A DNA stretch of 64,000 nucleotides from Gammaproteobacteria bacterium 45_16_T64 (lineage in GTDB: Bacteria; Pseudomonadota; Gammaproteobacteria; Pseudomonadales; Ketobacteraceae). Below the pieces are notes generated by a model. That model was given only the letters and a program-made list of their open reading frames with translations. It was not told the origin of the DNA and did not search any database. A program made the translations under genes and the position numbers. The stretch is from assembly GCA_002162955.1 (NCBI GenBank), contig MABD01000034.1:62001-126000 (forward strand), given 5' to 3'. Below, piece by piece: positions 46,367-55,060 of the stretch (position 1 is its first letter; every line of letters starts with the position of its first letter).

Positions 46367-46367
46367 G

Positions 46368-46853
46368 TTACTGATCATTCTCATCTAGGTTCTGTCTCAT
46401 CTTTCGACCACCCACAGGTGTTAAGCCATTACGCTGGTAAAAACTTACCGTCCGATCAAACGCCGGTAGCGGCGGCGTACACAATTCGATACACGCCCAA
46501 TGATTATTGCGACCATAATCGCGTACTTTCTCGATTAGCATGGCACCTACACCAGAACTTCGAAACTCAGGAGCGACATAAAATTCTTGAATCACTCCTA
46601 TTTTACCGCCTGCATACAGAGCATAGGTTTCAGCAATTGTCGCCACCGCAATGGGCTGTCCGCCTGAAAAACACAGTATCGCCGCATAATGCCCTTCAAT
46701 GATTAGATCTCGACAACGTTGAATAGTCTCATTTATATCAATCGAAAAATGTTTCACTTGGGTGACTTCAGATATTTCGCTGGTAAGATCAACTACCAGT
46801 AGGCCGATAATTTCAGCATCATTTGATGTGGCTTCTGTAAAAGTAAACGTCAT
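46368..46853 (-). CDS. GNAT-family N-acetyltransferase
   Basis: 161 residues. Acetyl-CoA binding motif A is visible as IQEFYVAPEFRSSGVGAMLI (R/Q-x-x-G-x-G/A variant), then VRDYGRNNHWACIELCTPP and FYQRNGLTPVGGRKM. Transfers acetyl groups to an unknown amine. Three bases after the lipoprotein gene, thus likely in one transcript. Confidence 0.88.
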   Translation of the reverse strand: MTFTFTEATSNDAEIIGLLVVDLTSEISEVTQVKHFSIDINETIQRCRDLIIEGHYAAILCFSGGQPIAVATIAETYALYAGGKIGVIQEFYVAPEFRSSGVGAMLIEKVRDYGRNNHWACIELCTPPLPAFDRTVSFYQRNGLTPVGGRKMRQNLDENDQ

Positions 46854-46855
46854 AA

Positions 46856-47053
46856 CTATTCCTTTAACATTTCCTGACGATTTTCCTCATACTCTTCATA
46901 GGACGTACTTGCGTCTTCCATACACTCTTCGTATTGCGATTGTGGCAAGGTTCTGCATTCGTTTTTCATGTTTAACTGAATATTATCGTATACGGCCTTA
47001 TTGCTACACCCGGCCATTAACAATATGACCGATAATGCGAATAGTACTTTCAT
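46856..47053 (-). CDS. Small lipoprotein of unknown function
   Basis: 65 residues from MKVLFALSVI; a start five codons upstream is possible. Lipobox LMAGC. The mature part is short, acidic and helical, with two cysteines besides the lipid Cys (NECRTL, YEECME), possibly a disulfide, and ends EENRQEMLKE. Three bases before the acetyltransferase gene. Confidence 0.8.
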   Translation of the reverse strand: MKVLFALSVILLMAGCSNKAVYDNIQLNMKNECRTLPQSQYEECMEDASTSYEEYEENRQEMLKE

Positions 47054-47132
47054 AATAAACCCACCCACTTTAGAAGAGCAACCTTTGCTGCCTCAACGCT
47101 ATTAATAATGGATCTTAGACTGTGATATATCA

Positions 47133-47498
47133 CTAAGTTCCGATCAACGCTTTACGACTCTCAAATAAAAGCACAATGGACGACAATAAGCATATAGCAA
47201 TAACCCCCAATGAAAAAGGTAATGTAAATTGTTCAAAACCTGCCAATAGAAAAGCACCATGAATAACAAAGGTTATTGCGCCTAGAGCTCCACAAAAAAT
47301 CCCCCACTGTGGTGCATTAGCATGATGGGTGACAACGGCCTTATAACCCACAAAGACAAGGGGAATAATCACTATATTAAATAGCAGAAAACCTTGAATG
47401 CCACCGGGCACCATAAACATATCCCACTCATGCCAATAGGCAGCATCAATCTCATGTATTACCAACATCAACATCGTAATAAAATAACTACGCTCCAT
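47133..47498 (-). CDS. Four-helix inner-membrane protein (DUF6713-like)
   Basis: 121 residues with hydrophobic segments at about 5-15, 32-52, 65-85 and 92-112. Starts MERSYFITMLMLVIHEIDAA followed by YWHEWDMF, a pattern remembered from small DUF6713 membrane proteins. GGGAGAG precedes the ATG. 14 bases downstream of the alpha/beta hydrolase gene, so likely in its operon. Function unknown. Confidence 0.72.
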   Translation of the reverse strand: MERSYFITMLMLVIHEIDAAYWHEWDMFMVPGGIQGFLLFNIVIIPLVFVGYKAVVTHHANAPQWGIFCGALGAITFVIHGAFLLAGFEQFTLPFSLGVIAICLLSSIVLLFESRKALIGT

Positions 47499-47512
47499 TT
47501 TTCTCTCCCATC

Positions 47513-48352
47513 CTATACCGCTAAGAACTCGCCCATTAACCGCGATACTTCTTCAGGCTCATCCTCTTGAAGAAAATGCCCACACCCTTGCAACACGTGT
47601 ACCACTGTCTCTGGCAGATCCTGCTTTACCCTTGCCATCGTTTTGGCTACATCAGGCAATGCTAAATCTTTCGTACCATAAATTATTTGTACCGGTAATG
47701 TTAACTCTTTGAGCCCATCGGCAATTACGTTGAGTTTACTTGGATCCAGTTTATGCAACGTTTTGATCAACGCCATTCGAGCCTCCGGAGTCTCAAAAGC
47801 CGACTGATAATGGCGTATAGCGTCGTCGGATATTTTTGACGCTGTCCCCAACTTCATGGTCCATTTGATCGCTTGCCCGCTGGACATCCAACGCTTTAGC
47901 CCTGGCACAAAACTTAACCCCACAAACAACTTCACAAACCAATGCAGCTCAGGGTATATCAACGTATTCAACAACACGATTTTACGCAGACGATCTTTAT
48001 TATTCACCGCCCAATATAACCCCACAGGGCCACCCATATCATGCACAGCAAGGTTGACTTTGTCGACGCCTAACGCTGCTAGGAAGCCAGAAATAATATC
48101 TTGGTAATACTCTAAGGAATAAGCCCCCCGCAACGGTTTGTCTGACTGGCCAAAGCCAGGAAGATCCAACGCAATGACCGTTTCCCCGAGATCAAGATTC
48201 GCCATCACATTGCGCCACAAAAACGATGACGTTGGCCAGCCATGCAATAACAACGTGATGTTGTTATTCTTATCCAGGCTATCGTCAAAGGTTGATAAGT
48301 AATGTAATCGTGTACCGTCTACAGTAATAAAATGGCTTACCGGTGTATTCAT
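47513..48352 (-). CDS. Alpha/beta hydrolase, haloalkane dehalogenase/epoxide hydrolase type
   Basis: 279 residues. Oxyanion loop LLLHGWPTSSFLWRNVM, nucleophile elbow AVHDMGGPVG where the nucleophile is Asp105 rather than Ser, and the late GCGHFLQEDEPEEV with the catalytic His. An Asp nucleophile with HGWP points to epoxide hydrolases or haloalkane dehalogenases. No signal peptide. The divergent AraC-type gene, 169 bases away, is the likely regulator. Confidence 0.87.
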   Translation of the reverse strand: MNTPVSHFITVDGTRLHYLSTFDDSLDKNNNITLLLHGWPTSSFLWRNVMANLDLGETVIALDLPGFGQSDKPLRGAYSLEYYQDIISGFLAALGVDKVNLAVHDMGGPVGLYWAVNNKDRLRKIVLLNTLIYPELHWFVKLFVGLSFVPGLKRWMSSGQAIKWTMKLGTASKISDDAIRHYQSAFETPEARMALIKTLHKLDPSKLNVIADGLKELTLPVQIIYGTKDLALPDVAKTMARVKQDLPETVVHVLQGCGHFLQEDEPEEVSRLMGEFLAV

Positions 48353-48521
48353 GCTGTCCTCTCAATTACGAATGGGTTGTCTTGGCTAGCACACCCAGTA
48401 AAACGGATAGGTTAACGAGCGTCGTCCTAGCTTATAAATCCGAACCTGTTGTGTTTACGCAAGACTTCATGGTATTAGTGGCTATCCACCACAGGTTTAC
48501 ACGTATGAGAGCAGATTCACC

Positions 48522-49301
48522 ATGCAACCGGCAGTTAGTGACTACTTACTAGAATGGCAAGATGCCAAGGGCGCCGTCGCGATCTCTTTTCTTAAGGATA
48601 GCCTGCAGTACGTGGATCATTGCCCCATCGATAAAGACCTTATCGAAACATCACTAGAACAGCTTGAACGGGTTTATACCAACGTAACGTTTCAACATAA
48701 GAATCAGCCTATCATCAGTAACAATGCCGTCGCCATTGAATGGGAGATGCGCTGCCAGAGCGAAGACAAAGACAGCCCGCTTCCTTCCACAATGACCTTT
48801 GGTGGCTCGGACTTTATTCGGCTCTCTGACGACAGAATTCAGAGTATTGATCTGTATTTTGATCCCTCTCCCTTTATTTCAATACAAAAACAACTTGCCA
48901 CAACGGCAACACGTTATAAACGAACAGGGATTTCATTCGATATAAGCCAGCAGATATCCCACCACATAGACCAACTAATGCAATCCGAAAGACTCTATCT
49001 GCAAAGTGACTTAACACTCTCAAGATTAGCAGCCATTGCCAACGTACACCCAAACCACGTATCGCAAGCCATCAATCAGCAGTTTAAGGTGAGTTTTAAT
49101 CACTGGTTGTCGGGCTACCGTATCCGCTATGCCGAATCACTGCTTGCTGACCCAGGTCAGCAACAGTTATCCGTATTGGATATCGCATTTGCGGTCGGCT
49201 TTAATTCTAAGTCCGTTTTCTATACCGCTTTTAAACAACGCTTTGGCGTCACACCGAATCAATACCGCCAGCAAGCCGTTGTGTTATCGCCTATCGGTTA
49301 A
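48522..49301 (+). CDS. AraC-family regulator with NTF2/SnoaL-like N-terminal domain
   Basis: 259 residues. The C-terminal about 100 residues contain the AraC double HTH: LTLSRLAAIANVHPNHVSQA and LDIAFAVGFNSKSVFYTAFKQRFGVTPNQYR. The first about 120 residues look like an NTF2/SnoaL-type pocket (YLLEWQDAKGAVAISFLKD ... IRLSDDRIQSIDLYFDPS), uncommon for this family and possibly the sensor. Divergent from the alpha/beta hydrolase gene. Confidence 0.82.
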   Translation: MQPAVSDYLLEWQDAKGAVAISFLKDSLQYVDHCPIDKDLIETSLEQLERVYTNVTFQHKNQPIISNNAVAIEWEMRCQSEDKDSPLPSTMTFGGSDFIRLSDDRIQSIDLYFDPSPFISIQKQLATTATRYKRTGISFDISQQISHHIDQLMQSERLYLQSDLTLSRLAAIANVHPNHVSQAINQQFKVSFNHWLSGYRIRYAESLLADPGQQQLSVLDIAFAVGFNSKSVFYTAFKQRFGVTPNQYRQQAVVLSPIG

Positions 49302-49304
49302 CTC

Positions 49305-49931
49305 TCACACCCCAACGAGTGAAGAGCGGCCTCGGTCAGCGGATAACTGAGCGAACCCCGAGCGATACACTAGGGCCTTTTCTTCCAAACTATGAAACGT
49401 ATTACTTCCCCCACTCTTATCTTCCACTCGAATTGATCCAGGAGATATGTGCACAAAGCCCTGATAACCTGTCACCTCGACAAAGACATGAGTTCGAGAG
49501 AGCTTAGTACAGAAACGCCCCACCCAGGGTGATAGCGTTCCAGCATAGCCGCCACCACAAGCCAATACTCGAACATCCATAAAGTTTAATGGCAATCCTT
49601 CCAGGCGAAGATCTTCGGCAAGTTGCTCCGTGGTAAATGCTTTAAACACTCCACCTTCCCAATGCTCAGTCTCCGCGTTAAATGTTTGTCGCTGAGTCGG
49701 TAACCAACCGTGTTGTTTTGCCGCAATCGTCGCAGTATCAGCACGCCCCGCACCATGAGTAAAAATAAAAAGTGTATCCGAAGGGTGTAAACGGGAAAGA
49801 CAACCATAGCCTGTACGTCGGGCAATACCGGAAGTTGCTTGAAGTACCGTACCACCCAGAGTCTTAGCAACCATTCCCGATAGGCTTATCATTTGTGGAC
49901 CAGGAACCGGAAGGTAGATATAAATAGCCAT
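49305..49931 (-). CDS. Possible caspase-fold (clan CD-like) protein
   Basis: 208 residues, not matched to a named family. Two motifs resemble clan CD cysteine peptidases: a hydrophobic strand ending in His-Gly, DTLFIFTHGAG (His59), and a later strand ending in Cys, DVRVLACGGGYAG (Cys125), 66 residues on. A third strand HVFVEVTGYQGFVHI follows, suited to the next sheet strand of the fold. No signal peptide, although the first residues are hydrophobic. Divergent from the nitrilase-fold gene (212 bases) and convergent with the AraC gene. Could equally be a non-peptidase relative. Confidence 0.6.
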   Translation of the reverse strand: MAIYIYLPVPGPQMISLSGMVAKTLGGTVLQATSGIARRTGYGCLSRLHPSDTLFIFTHGAGRADTATIAAKQHGWLPTQRQTFNAETEHWEGGVFKAFTTEQLAEDLRLEGLPLNFMDVRVLACGGGYAGTLSPWVGRFCTKLSRTHVFVEVTGYQGFVHISPGSIRVEDKSGGSNTFHSLEEKALVYRSGFAQLSADRGRSSLVGV

Positions 49932-50143
49932 AGTAAATATTTCCTATTATTAAAGTAGAATAATGCTGAATTAAACGGTTTCATTCATGCCGCCAACTGC
50001 TAACAAAATTACGCTCCCTTTCTTAACTGAGTCTTAAGAAAGAATTGGCAATTTTCACAGTTTGGGTACCAACGCTAGTGTTCTATCTCAGGTTACTGCA
50101 TCATGTCCGTACTGAATAATATTCACTTTTAAAGGAAACACCC

Positions 50144-50917
50144 ATGCCAAATCTTTATACCGCATGCTGGACCATGAATAATTCTGATTTCGGCACCAAA
50201 AACAGAATTAACGCTTTGGAGAGAGTCGCACTCACCGCAGACACCTCGTTAAAGGTGATGGGACGTATCGCTGGCGGTGATTTTCAGCGCTTGCTGATCG
50301 TGCCAGAATACTTCTTTGAGTCAGGTAGTGGATTGCTATCCCGAGATCAAAAACATGATATCTATAATCAACTGATAAAAATAAGTGCCCGTGTTCCCGA
50401 TTTAATTTTGGTTGCAGGCTCTATCGCTTATGGCAAAGGAAAAAATACAAAGAAGACTTTTAATGTGTGTCCTATTTTACACAAAGGTGAAATTGTAAAA
50501 AAACTCTACAAGGCCAATGATGATGGCGTATACGAAACGAATGGTTCATTTTGTACTAAGACTGGCGGAAGTAAAGGCGTCCCAGTTGTAACCATTAACG
50601 GGGTAACCATCGGTCTCGATATTTGTATGGATTACAACAATGACCGTTTAGCTAAATACCTAAAAAAACATAGTTTAGGCGACCCTGATGTACATATTCA
50701 AATAAGCGGCAGTAATAACTCTAGCCGAGGAAGATCTGTTGCCAAAGATGGTGGCGTTTATGTTCATTGCGACCAAGGGGGCAAAGGCACGAATGGTGCC
50801 ACTGCGTGGAGAATCACCAGTCGAGTGGGTTTGAATGCTGGAACAACCCAGATACAGCCGGTAGAAACCCAAAACCCCGGCATTGGTAGAGTCATGTTTT
50901 TTAATACTGCAATATGA
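50144..50917 (+). CDS. Nitrilase-superfamily amidohydrolase-like protein
   Basis: 257 residues. The Glu-Lys-Cys triad of carbon-nitrogen hydrolases can be placed: RLLIVPEYFFES with Glu55, EIVKKLYKAND with Lys119 or 120, and TIGLDICMDYNND with Cys161. Around them are the usual LILVAGSIAYG strand and HIQISGSNN. Hydrolyses or condenses an amide or nitrile; substrate unknown. The order of the motifs is right but the C-terminal part is short. Divergent from the caspase-like gene. Confidence 0.78.
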   Translation: MPNLYTACWTMNNSDFGTKNRINALERVALTADTSLKVMGRIAGGDFQRLLIVPEYFFESGSGLLSRDQKHDIYNQLIKISARVPDLILVAGSIAYGKGKNTKKTFNVCPILHKGEIVKKLYKANDDGVYETNGSFCTKTGGSKGVPVVTINGVTIGLDICMDYNNDRLAKYLKKHSLGDPDVHIQISGSNNSSRGRSVAKDGGVYVHCDQGGKGTNGATAWRITSRVGLNAGTTQIQPVETQNPGIGRVMFFNTAI

Positions 50918-51225
50918 TCAGGCCACGCAAAATGATCATTACCATACCTGAATTATCAGTTATGGTAATGATCATAGCTCGCCTCAAGTTCCACCCATTG
51001 TAATCACAACGTTTTATTACTGGATAATCCTCGATCAATTTAGCCAAAATTTAATCAGAATTTGACGAGGTAAAGAAAAACCAAAATATCGAAATAGCCC
51101 AAAAATATTCCTCCTCTAGACACTAAATAGGCATATATAACAATCCGTAATAATACGTAATAAAAATTCCCAAAAAATCGACTAGAGTTTAACGATGCAA
51201 AAACAATAACTCGAACCAAAGGAAT
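50918..51225. other. Intergenic region with a perfect 15-base inverted repeat
   Basis: ATGATCATTACCATA (50932-50946) and TATGGTAATGATCAT (50961-50975) form a perfect stem with a 14-base loop, 14 bases after the nitrilase-like stop. There is no T run. The remaining bases up to the oxidase start are AT-rich, with AAAGGA near 51219 as ribosome site, and hold no supportable gene. Confidence 0.7.
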
Positions 51226-53934
51226 ATGTCGATGGCGGCCAGTCAGAAACGTTTTAAAGGAAAAGTTCTTTCATCCACCTGTGATTTCCAAACCGCTGCC
51301 ACCGATGTAGTCGGCCTCCACGATGTGTGGTACCCAGAATCCCCAGAAGATGTTGCAACCGCTGTCGCCCTTTCTCACACGCACAAAACATTTGTCAGAA
51401 GCGGTGCACAAGTGGCGCAACAGGACAGGGTAGATGGCTCTGGTGGTATCGTTATTAACCTGAGTGAATTGAACGATATCACACTTGAGAACGGCATGAT
51501 CAGAGCAGAAGCCGCCGCAACGGCCGAAGACTTAGCAAAGTTTCTCTCAGATAATGACCTCGTGCTACCCATTACCGACAATCCATTAAAGAGTGTCGCC
51601 TCCTGTGTACTTAGTGATGGTGCCTCCAACTTAATGCGAAGCCTAGGCGCTCTCTCTGACTATGTCACCGAGATTAACGTGGTAGAACCGAATGGGACAC
51701 CCACCACATTCAACGCTAGCGCCGGCAACACCTGTCGAGATCAGTGCCTTACGTGTAAAGCGGTGATCACAGATGTCGCCTTTACATCAGTGCCCGTAGC
51801 AGATCTCTGGATGCTTCGTTTTACCAGTATTTATCCTGGTTGTGACGACTTTCTTGAGCTTGCCCGCGCGTTGTTTATCGATAGCAATATTCCCTCACAT
51901 TGCGATCTTGTATTAGATGCCTATAGCGGGCCGCACGGCATGCCGGTCATCAGTATTGAAGCGCTTGGCACATCAGCACAGGACAAACCAACACTGAAGA
52001 AGCTCGTCGAAGATGCTATTTCTGGCCTTCGACCTGACCTAGTGGCCGACATTGTAGAAAAACCATACAACGGTGCAGAGGTGCTTGAAGCCATTTCTGA
52101 TACCGGCCAAGGTGCAGGGCTAGACCCTACGGTGGATTCTGAAAGGCTACACAGTGTCGCCAAACCCGCAGATCTAGATGACTTTCTCGCTCAATATGCC
52201 GAAGACGTCCATCGCGGCATTGCGTATGAAGACACAGGTAAAATCCACAATGAACTTAATTTGGCTTCTCGCTTACAAATGAATCGAGACAATACGCTTG
52301 AATTTAGTGGCTATGCGTATACGCCGAAACCCCTCATAGAACATTCGACCGCAACCATTCTAGGTACTCCCGCCCCCAGGACGGCTGCAGCTCCGCTTCA
52401 CGCTGGCACCACAATGCCTCTTCCCCTGTCAGCACCCAGCGGCCCAATCCCCGGTTTTACCGGAGACGTATACCGACCAGGGGAACGCGGATACAAAAGA
52501 CGCGCGGAAACATACGCGTCCTCCTCGTTTCCCAAATCGCAAATGCAACCCTTTATGGTGGCCTACCCACGTAACGTGCAGGACATTGCAGTCGCCCTTG
52601 AATTCGCTCAGGCGAATAATAAAAATGTTGTAGCACGCAGTGGCGGACATCAATACACAGGAAAATCTTCCGGTGGGCAAGACGTTATAGTATTGAGTAT
52701 GGACGCGTTTAGAGAGATGAAAATATCGGGCAATATTGTTAATGTCGGCCCGGCGATACGCCTCACAAAACTCGCGAGGACCTTCAAATCCAAAGGCATC
52801 ACCATCCCGCACGGCGAGTGTCCGTTGGTGGCTATTGGTGGCCACGCCCAAACAGGCGGCTATGGGCATTTAGTGCGTAGCTTTGGTTTGGCCCTGGATT
52901 ATATTCAAGCCTTCGATATTGTATTGGCAGACGGAAGTTTACGTAAAATCACCCGCCCCATCCCCGGTGCACCTCCCACAACCTCAGAAGGAAAACTCGA
53001 TAAAGAAATATTCTGGGGCGTGCTAGGCGGAAATGCAGGATCATTTGGCATCGTAACAAACTACACGTTCGAATGCGTTAAAGATTCAGACCACCCCAAC
53101 TCATACGGATATAGTTCGAAAGCACGCTATAGCAAATCTCGTTACCGAAAATTAATGAAGGAAGTACAAACATGGACAGAGGAGATCGAAGACGGAACAC
53201 TACAACCCGGCATTGACTTCATGATGACAGTCGAATCATCACAGGTACCATTCTTTCCCGTATTACTCGTTGAGACGGTGCATGCTAACTTAGGCGGCAA
53301 AGATGAAGTGGTCGATGGTGATAGGGTATTTCGCCCTATTATTAAAGCCGCATCCACTCTGCTCAGTTTCGTTGATAAAGGCACCACACCGCTATCGCAC
53401 TTATCAGACTCCTTTGTACGCCGTCCACCCTATACTACAAAGGACGGACGCGAGTTTGAATACCCGTTTAAGAAGCGTATCAACTGTACGGCCAATGCGT
53501 TAAGCGACGACTTCGTCAAACAGTTTGTCGACATGGTGGACGAAGTCGTTAGCGATACATCTGGTGTGAAGCTTGTCTTTCAGATGCTATTCGGCGGTGG
53601 CGAATTTCAAAAATCGGAGCGTCGTGCAGACACCTCCATTCCTCAACGAGATTATGTGTATTGTTTTGTTTTTGACTTGTTTTACAAGAAAGGCCATGAA
53701 GATACTGCCATTGATCTTCAGGAGAGGATGCAGCAACTGATAGACGCGCACTTTAATCATGGACAAGAACGACGGGTATTTTGGGGCACATTTGGAGACA
53801 CTGATATCAGTAATCCTGATGTACGCAAGATGTACTACGACAGTCAATTTCAATATAAACGTTTGCAAAATCTTAAGAAAAAAGTAGACCCCAATGATGT
53901 ATTCCATACTGAGTTGACAGTGCAGTTACCGTAA
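51226..53934 (+). CDS. Two-module FAD-linked oxidase (BBE type)
   Basis: 902 residues; ATG at 51232 is an equally good start. Two PCMH-type FAD-binding modules are seen. Module 1 (about 15-340) keeps the fold pattern but has SGAQVAQ where the flavin-binding His is expected, so it is probably inactive. After a Pro/Ala/Thr linker (about 375-410), module 2 (about 425-902) has SGGHQYTG with His475 and GECPLVAIGGHAQTGGYGH with Cys532, the residues for bicovalent FAD, and a C-terminal berberine-bridge-like motif KKKVDPNDVFHTE. Oxidises an unknown substrate, giving hydrogen peroxide. No signal peptide is obvious. Confidence 0.85.
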   Translation: MSMAASQKRFKGKVLSSTCDFQTAATDVVGLHDVWYPESPEDVATAVALSHTHKTFVRSGAQVAQQDRVDGSGGIVINLSELNDITLENGMIRAEAAATAEDLAKFLSDNDLVLPITDNPLKSVASCVLSDGASNLMRSLGALSDYVTEINVVEPNGTPTTFNASAGNTCRDQCLTCKAVITDVAFTSVPVADLWMLRFTSIYPGCDDFLELARALFIDSNIPSHCDLVLDAYSGPHGMPVISIEALGTSAQDKPTLKKLVEDAISGLRPDLVADIVEKPYNGAEVLEAISDTGQGAGLDPTVDSERLHSVAKPADLDDFLAQYAEDVHRGIAYEDTGKIHNELNLASRLQMNRDNTLEFSGYAYTPKPLIEHSTATILGTPAPRTAAAPLHAGTTMPLPLSAPSGPIPGFTGDVYRPGERGYKRRAETYASSSFPKSQMQPFMVAYPRNVQDIAVALEFAQANNKNVVARSGGHQYTGKSSGGQDVIVLSMDAFREMKISGNIVNVGPAIRLTKLARTFKSKGITIPHGECPLVAIGGHAQTGGYGHLVRSFGLALDYIQAFDIVLADGSLRKITRPIPGAPPTTSEGKLDKEIFWGVLGGNAGSFGIVTNYTFECVKDSDHPNSYGYSSKARYSKSRYRKLMKEVQTWTEEIEDGTLQPGIDFMMTVESSQVPFFPVLLVETVHANLGGKDEVVDGDRVFRPIIKAASTLLSFVDKGTTPLSHLSDSFVRRPPYTTKDGREFEYPFKKRINCTANALSDDFVKQFVDMVDEVVSDTSGVKLVFQMLFGGGEFQKSERRADTSIPQRDYVYCFVFDLFYKKGHEDTAIDLQERMQQLIDAHFNHGQERRVFWGTFGDTDISNPDVRKMYYDSQFQYKRLQNLKKKVDPNDVFHTELTVQLP

Positions 53935-53971
53935 TGAATCGACACATAAGCTGAATACAATAGGTATTCTA

Positions 53972-54014
53972 TAGCGTCGAGAGCGGAGTCACCACGGACG
54001 TAAACTCGACGCTA
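53972..54014 (+). terminator. Hairpin after the FAD oxidase gene
   Basis: TAGCGTCGAG and CTCGACGCTA form a perfect 10-base stem with a 23-base loop, 38 bases after the oxidase stop. No T run. It lies just left of the cassette array. Confidence 0.5.
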
Positions 54015-54049
54015 GTATATGTACTACCCCCTATGAACTTTTCTTCCTA

Positions 54050-54119
54050 CAATAACTCCGCCAGCCTGGGCCGTAGGCAAACATGCCTAATCTTGTCTGG
54101 CGATGTCACACAGTTACGC
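54050..54119 (-). repeat. attC site 1 (last of the array)
   Basis: In gene direction: R'' GCGTAAC at 54113-54119 inside the end of the gene, R' GTTATTG at 54050-54056, inner arms CGCCAG and CTGGCG. About 70 bases. Confidence 0.75.
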
Positions 54120-54405
54120 CGAAAAACATAACTGCAACAAACGCCATTAAGAAAACAAGCGGAGGAGTTGCTGCCAAACCTGTACTCATAACCAAAGAAG
54201 ACCGATACAGCCACACGCTACTATATTTATCTTTGCTTCTGTAAACAACGATAGATAATACCAAACCTATGCAGAAAGAAAAAAATATCTCCATAGGCAC
54301 TGCGTCTCCAAAGCCATTTTGGTGGAGTACATTATTTGGAGTGTTCCACACCACAAATTTGGTTATCCACAATACGCAGCATATGACGATAGTCGCTATT
54401 TGAAT
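54106..54405 (-). CDS. Cassette membrane protein with probable ATT start
   Basis: 99 residues if translation starts at ATT (54405), which follows AAGGAGAGTAAC, a strong ribosome site at good distance; no ATG, GTG or TTG fits it, and an in-frame stop lies further upstream. The alternative is TTG at 54372 without a ribosome site (88 residues). Three hydrophobic segments: IATIVICCVLWITKFVVW, EIFFSFCIGLVLSIVV and LVFLMAFVAVMFFGVTV. Function unknown. Last cassette of the array. Confidence 0.6.
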   Translation of the reverse strand: MQIATIVICCVLWITKFVVWNTPNNVLHQNGFGDAVPMEIFFSFCIGLVLSIVVYRSKDKYSSVWLYRSSLVMSTGLAATPPLVFLMAFVAVMFFGVTV

Positions 54406-54424
54406 GTTACTCTCCTTTCACATA

Positions 54425-54488
54425 ACATAACTCTCGACTTTTTATTGCAGTGTGATTTTTCACCACATATCACAGTCGCTTGTTCGGT
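54425..54488 (-). repeat. attC site 2
   Basis: R'' ACCGAAC at 54482-54488, R' GTTATGT at 54425-54431; arms GCGACT and AGTCGA. Confidence 0.7.
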
Positions 54489-54499
54489 TTTCAGTACTG

Positions 54500-54988
54500 C
54501 TACGTATTGGACTCTTTTACAAAATATAACTGTTTATGGCCTTTCGCCTCCATGTGCTTCGCGTAGAACTCAGCACTACTTTGGCGGTGAAAGCTAGTTA
54601 TTTCTATTTCGTTCGCATTGTCATCAACACGCATAGTTTGATACTTTGGAGCTCCAAGGAAACTATCATTTGAGTAAATAATAAGGTCAGCGCTCAAACC
54701 CAAACCCCGAACAATCGATTCTAAAGCAGACTTTGGCTTTTTTTCATCACTGTGCATGTAAATAAAAATATACGACTTTGTTCCGTTAATATCCCATCGA
54801 TATTGGACTTTTAGTTCATTCGTGCCAGTGTCGAAGTAGAAATTCTTACTTTCCTTATACCACTCATCTTTAGGGACCGAAATCTGGACTGGCTTGTTAT
54901 TTGATACATCAACCACACACAACTCTACAGGCACAGACTTTTCATTCTTTTTCCAACGCTCTTCTTCAATAACCGACATTTCACTCAT
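54500..54988 (-). CDS. Cassette protein of unknown function
   Basis: 162 residues from an ATG with AAGGAA upstream. Charged, soluble, no signal peptide; contains KSYIFIYMHSDEKKPKSALE and VRGLGLSADLIIYSNDS, alternating strand and helix. Not recognised; composition like small cytoplasmic cassette or immunity-type proteins. Confidence 0.75.
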   Translation of the reverse strand: MSEMSVIEEERWKKNEKSVPVELCVVDVSNNKPVQISVPKDEWYKESKNFYFDTGTNELKVQYRWDINGTKSYIFIYMHSDEKKPKSALESIVRGLGLSADLIIYSNDSFLGAPKYQTMRVDDNANEIEITSFHRQSSAEFYAKHMEAKGHKQLYFVKESNT

Positions 54989-55018
54989 ATTATTTTTCCT
55001 TGCAGATTCACTTTTGAA

Positions 55019-55034
55019 ACTGGTCTTACCCTCG
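55019..55034. repeat. Possible remnant end of the IS3-family element
   Basis: TGGTCTTACCCTCGA differs by one base from the orfB-side terminus of the IS3 element at 58696 (TGGTCTTACCCACGA). It lies just 3' of an R' box in the same orientation. May be a relic of a deleted copy, or chance. Confidence 0.35.
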
Positions 55035-55035
55035 A

Positions 55036-55060
55036 CGGCAATCTAACGCCGCCATCAAAT
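55036..55060 (-). repeat. attC site 3, only the R' side clear
   Basis: GGCGTTAGAT (R' GTTAGAT at 55041-55047) is canonical, but no TAAC box was found within 90 bases on the gene side, so the site seems truncated. Confidence 0.4.

Noticed and set aside
53142-53907. Minus-strand frames opposite the FAD oxidase
   Set aside because: Shadows of a long well-supported gene.
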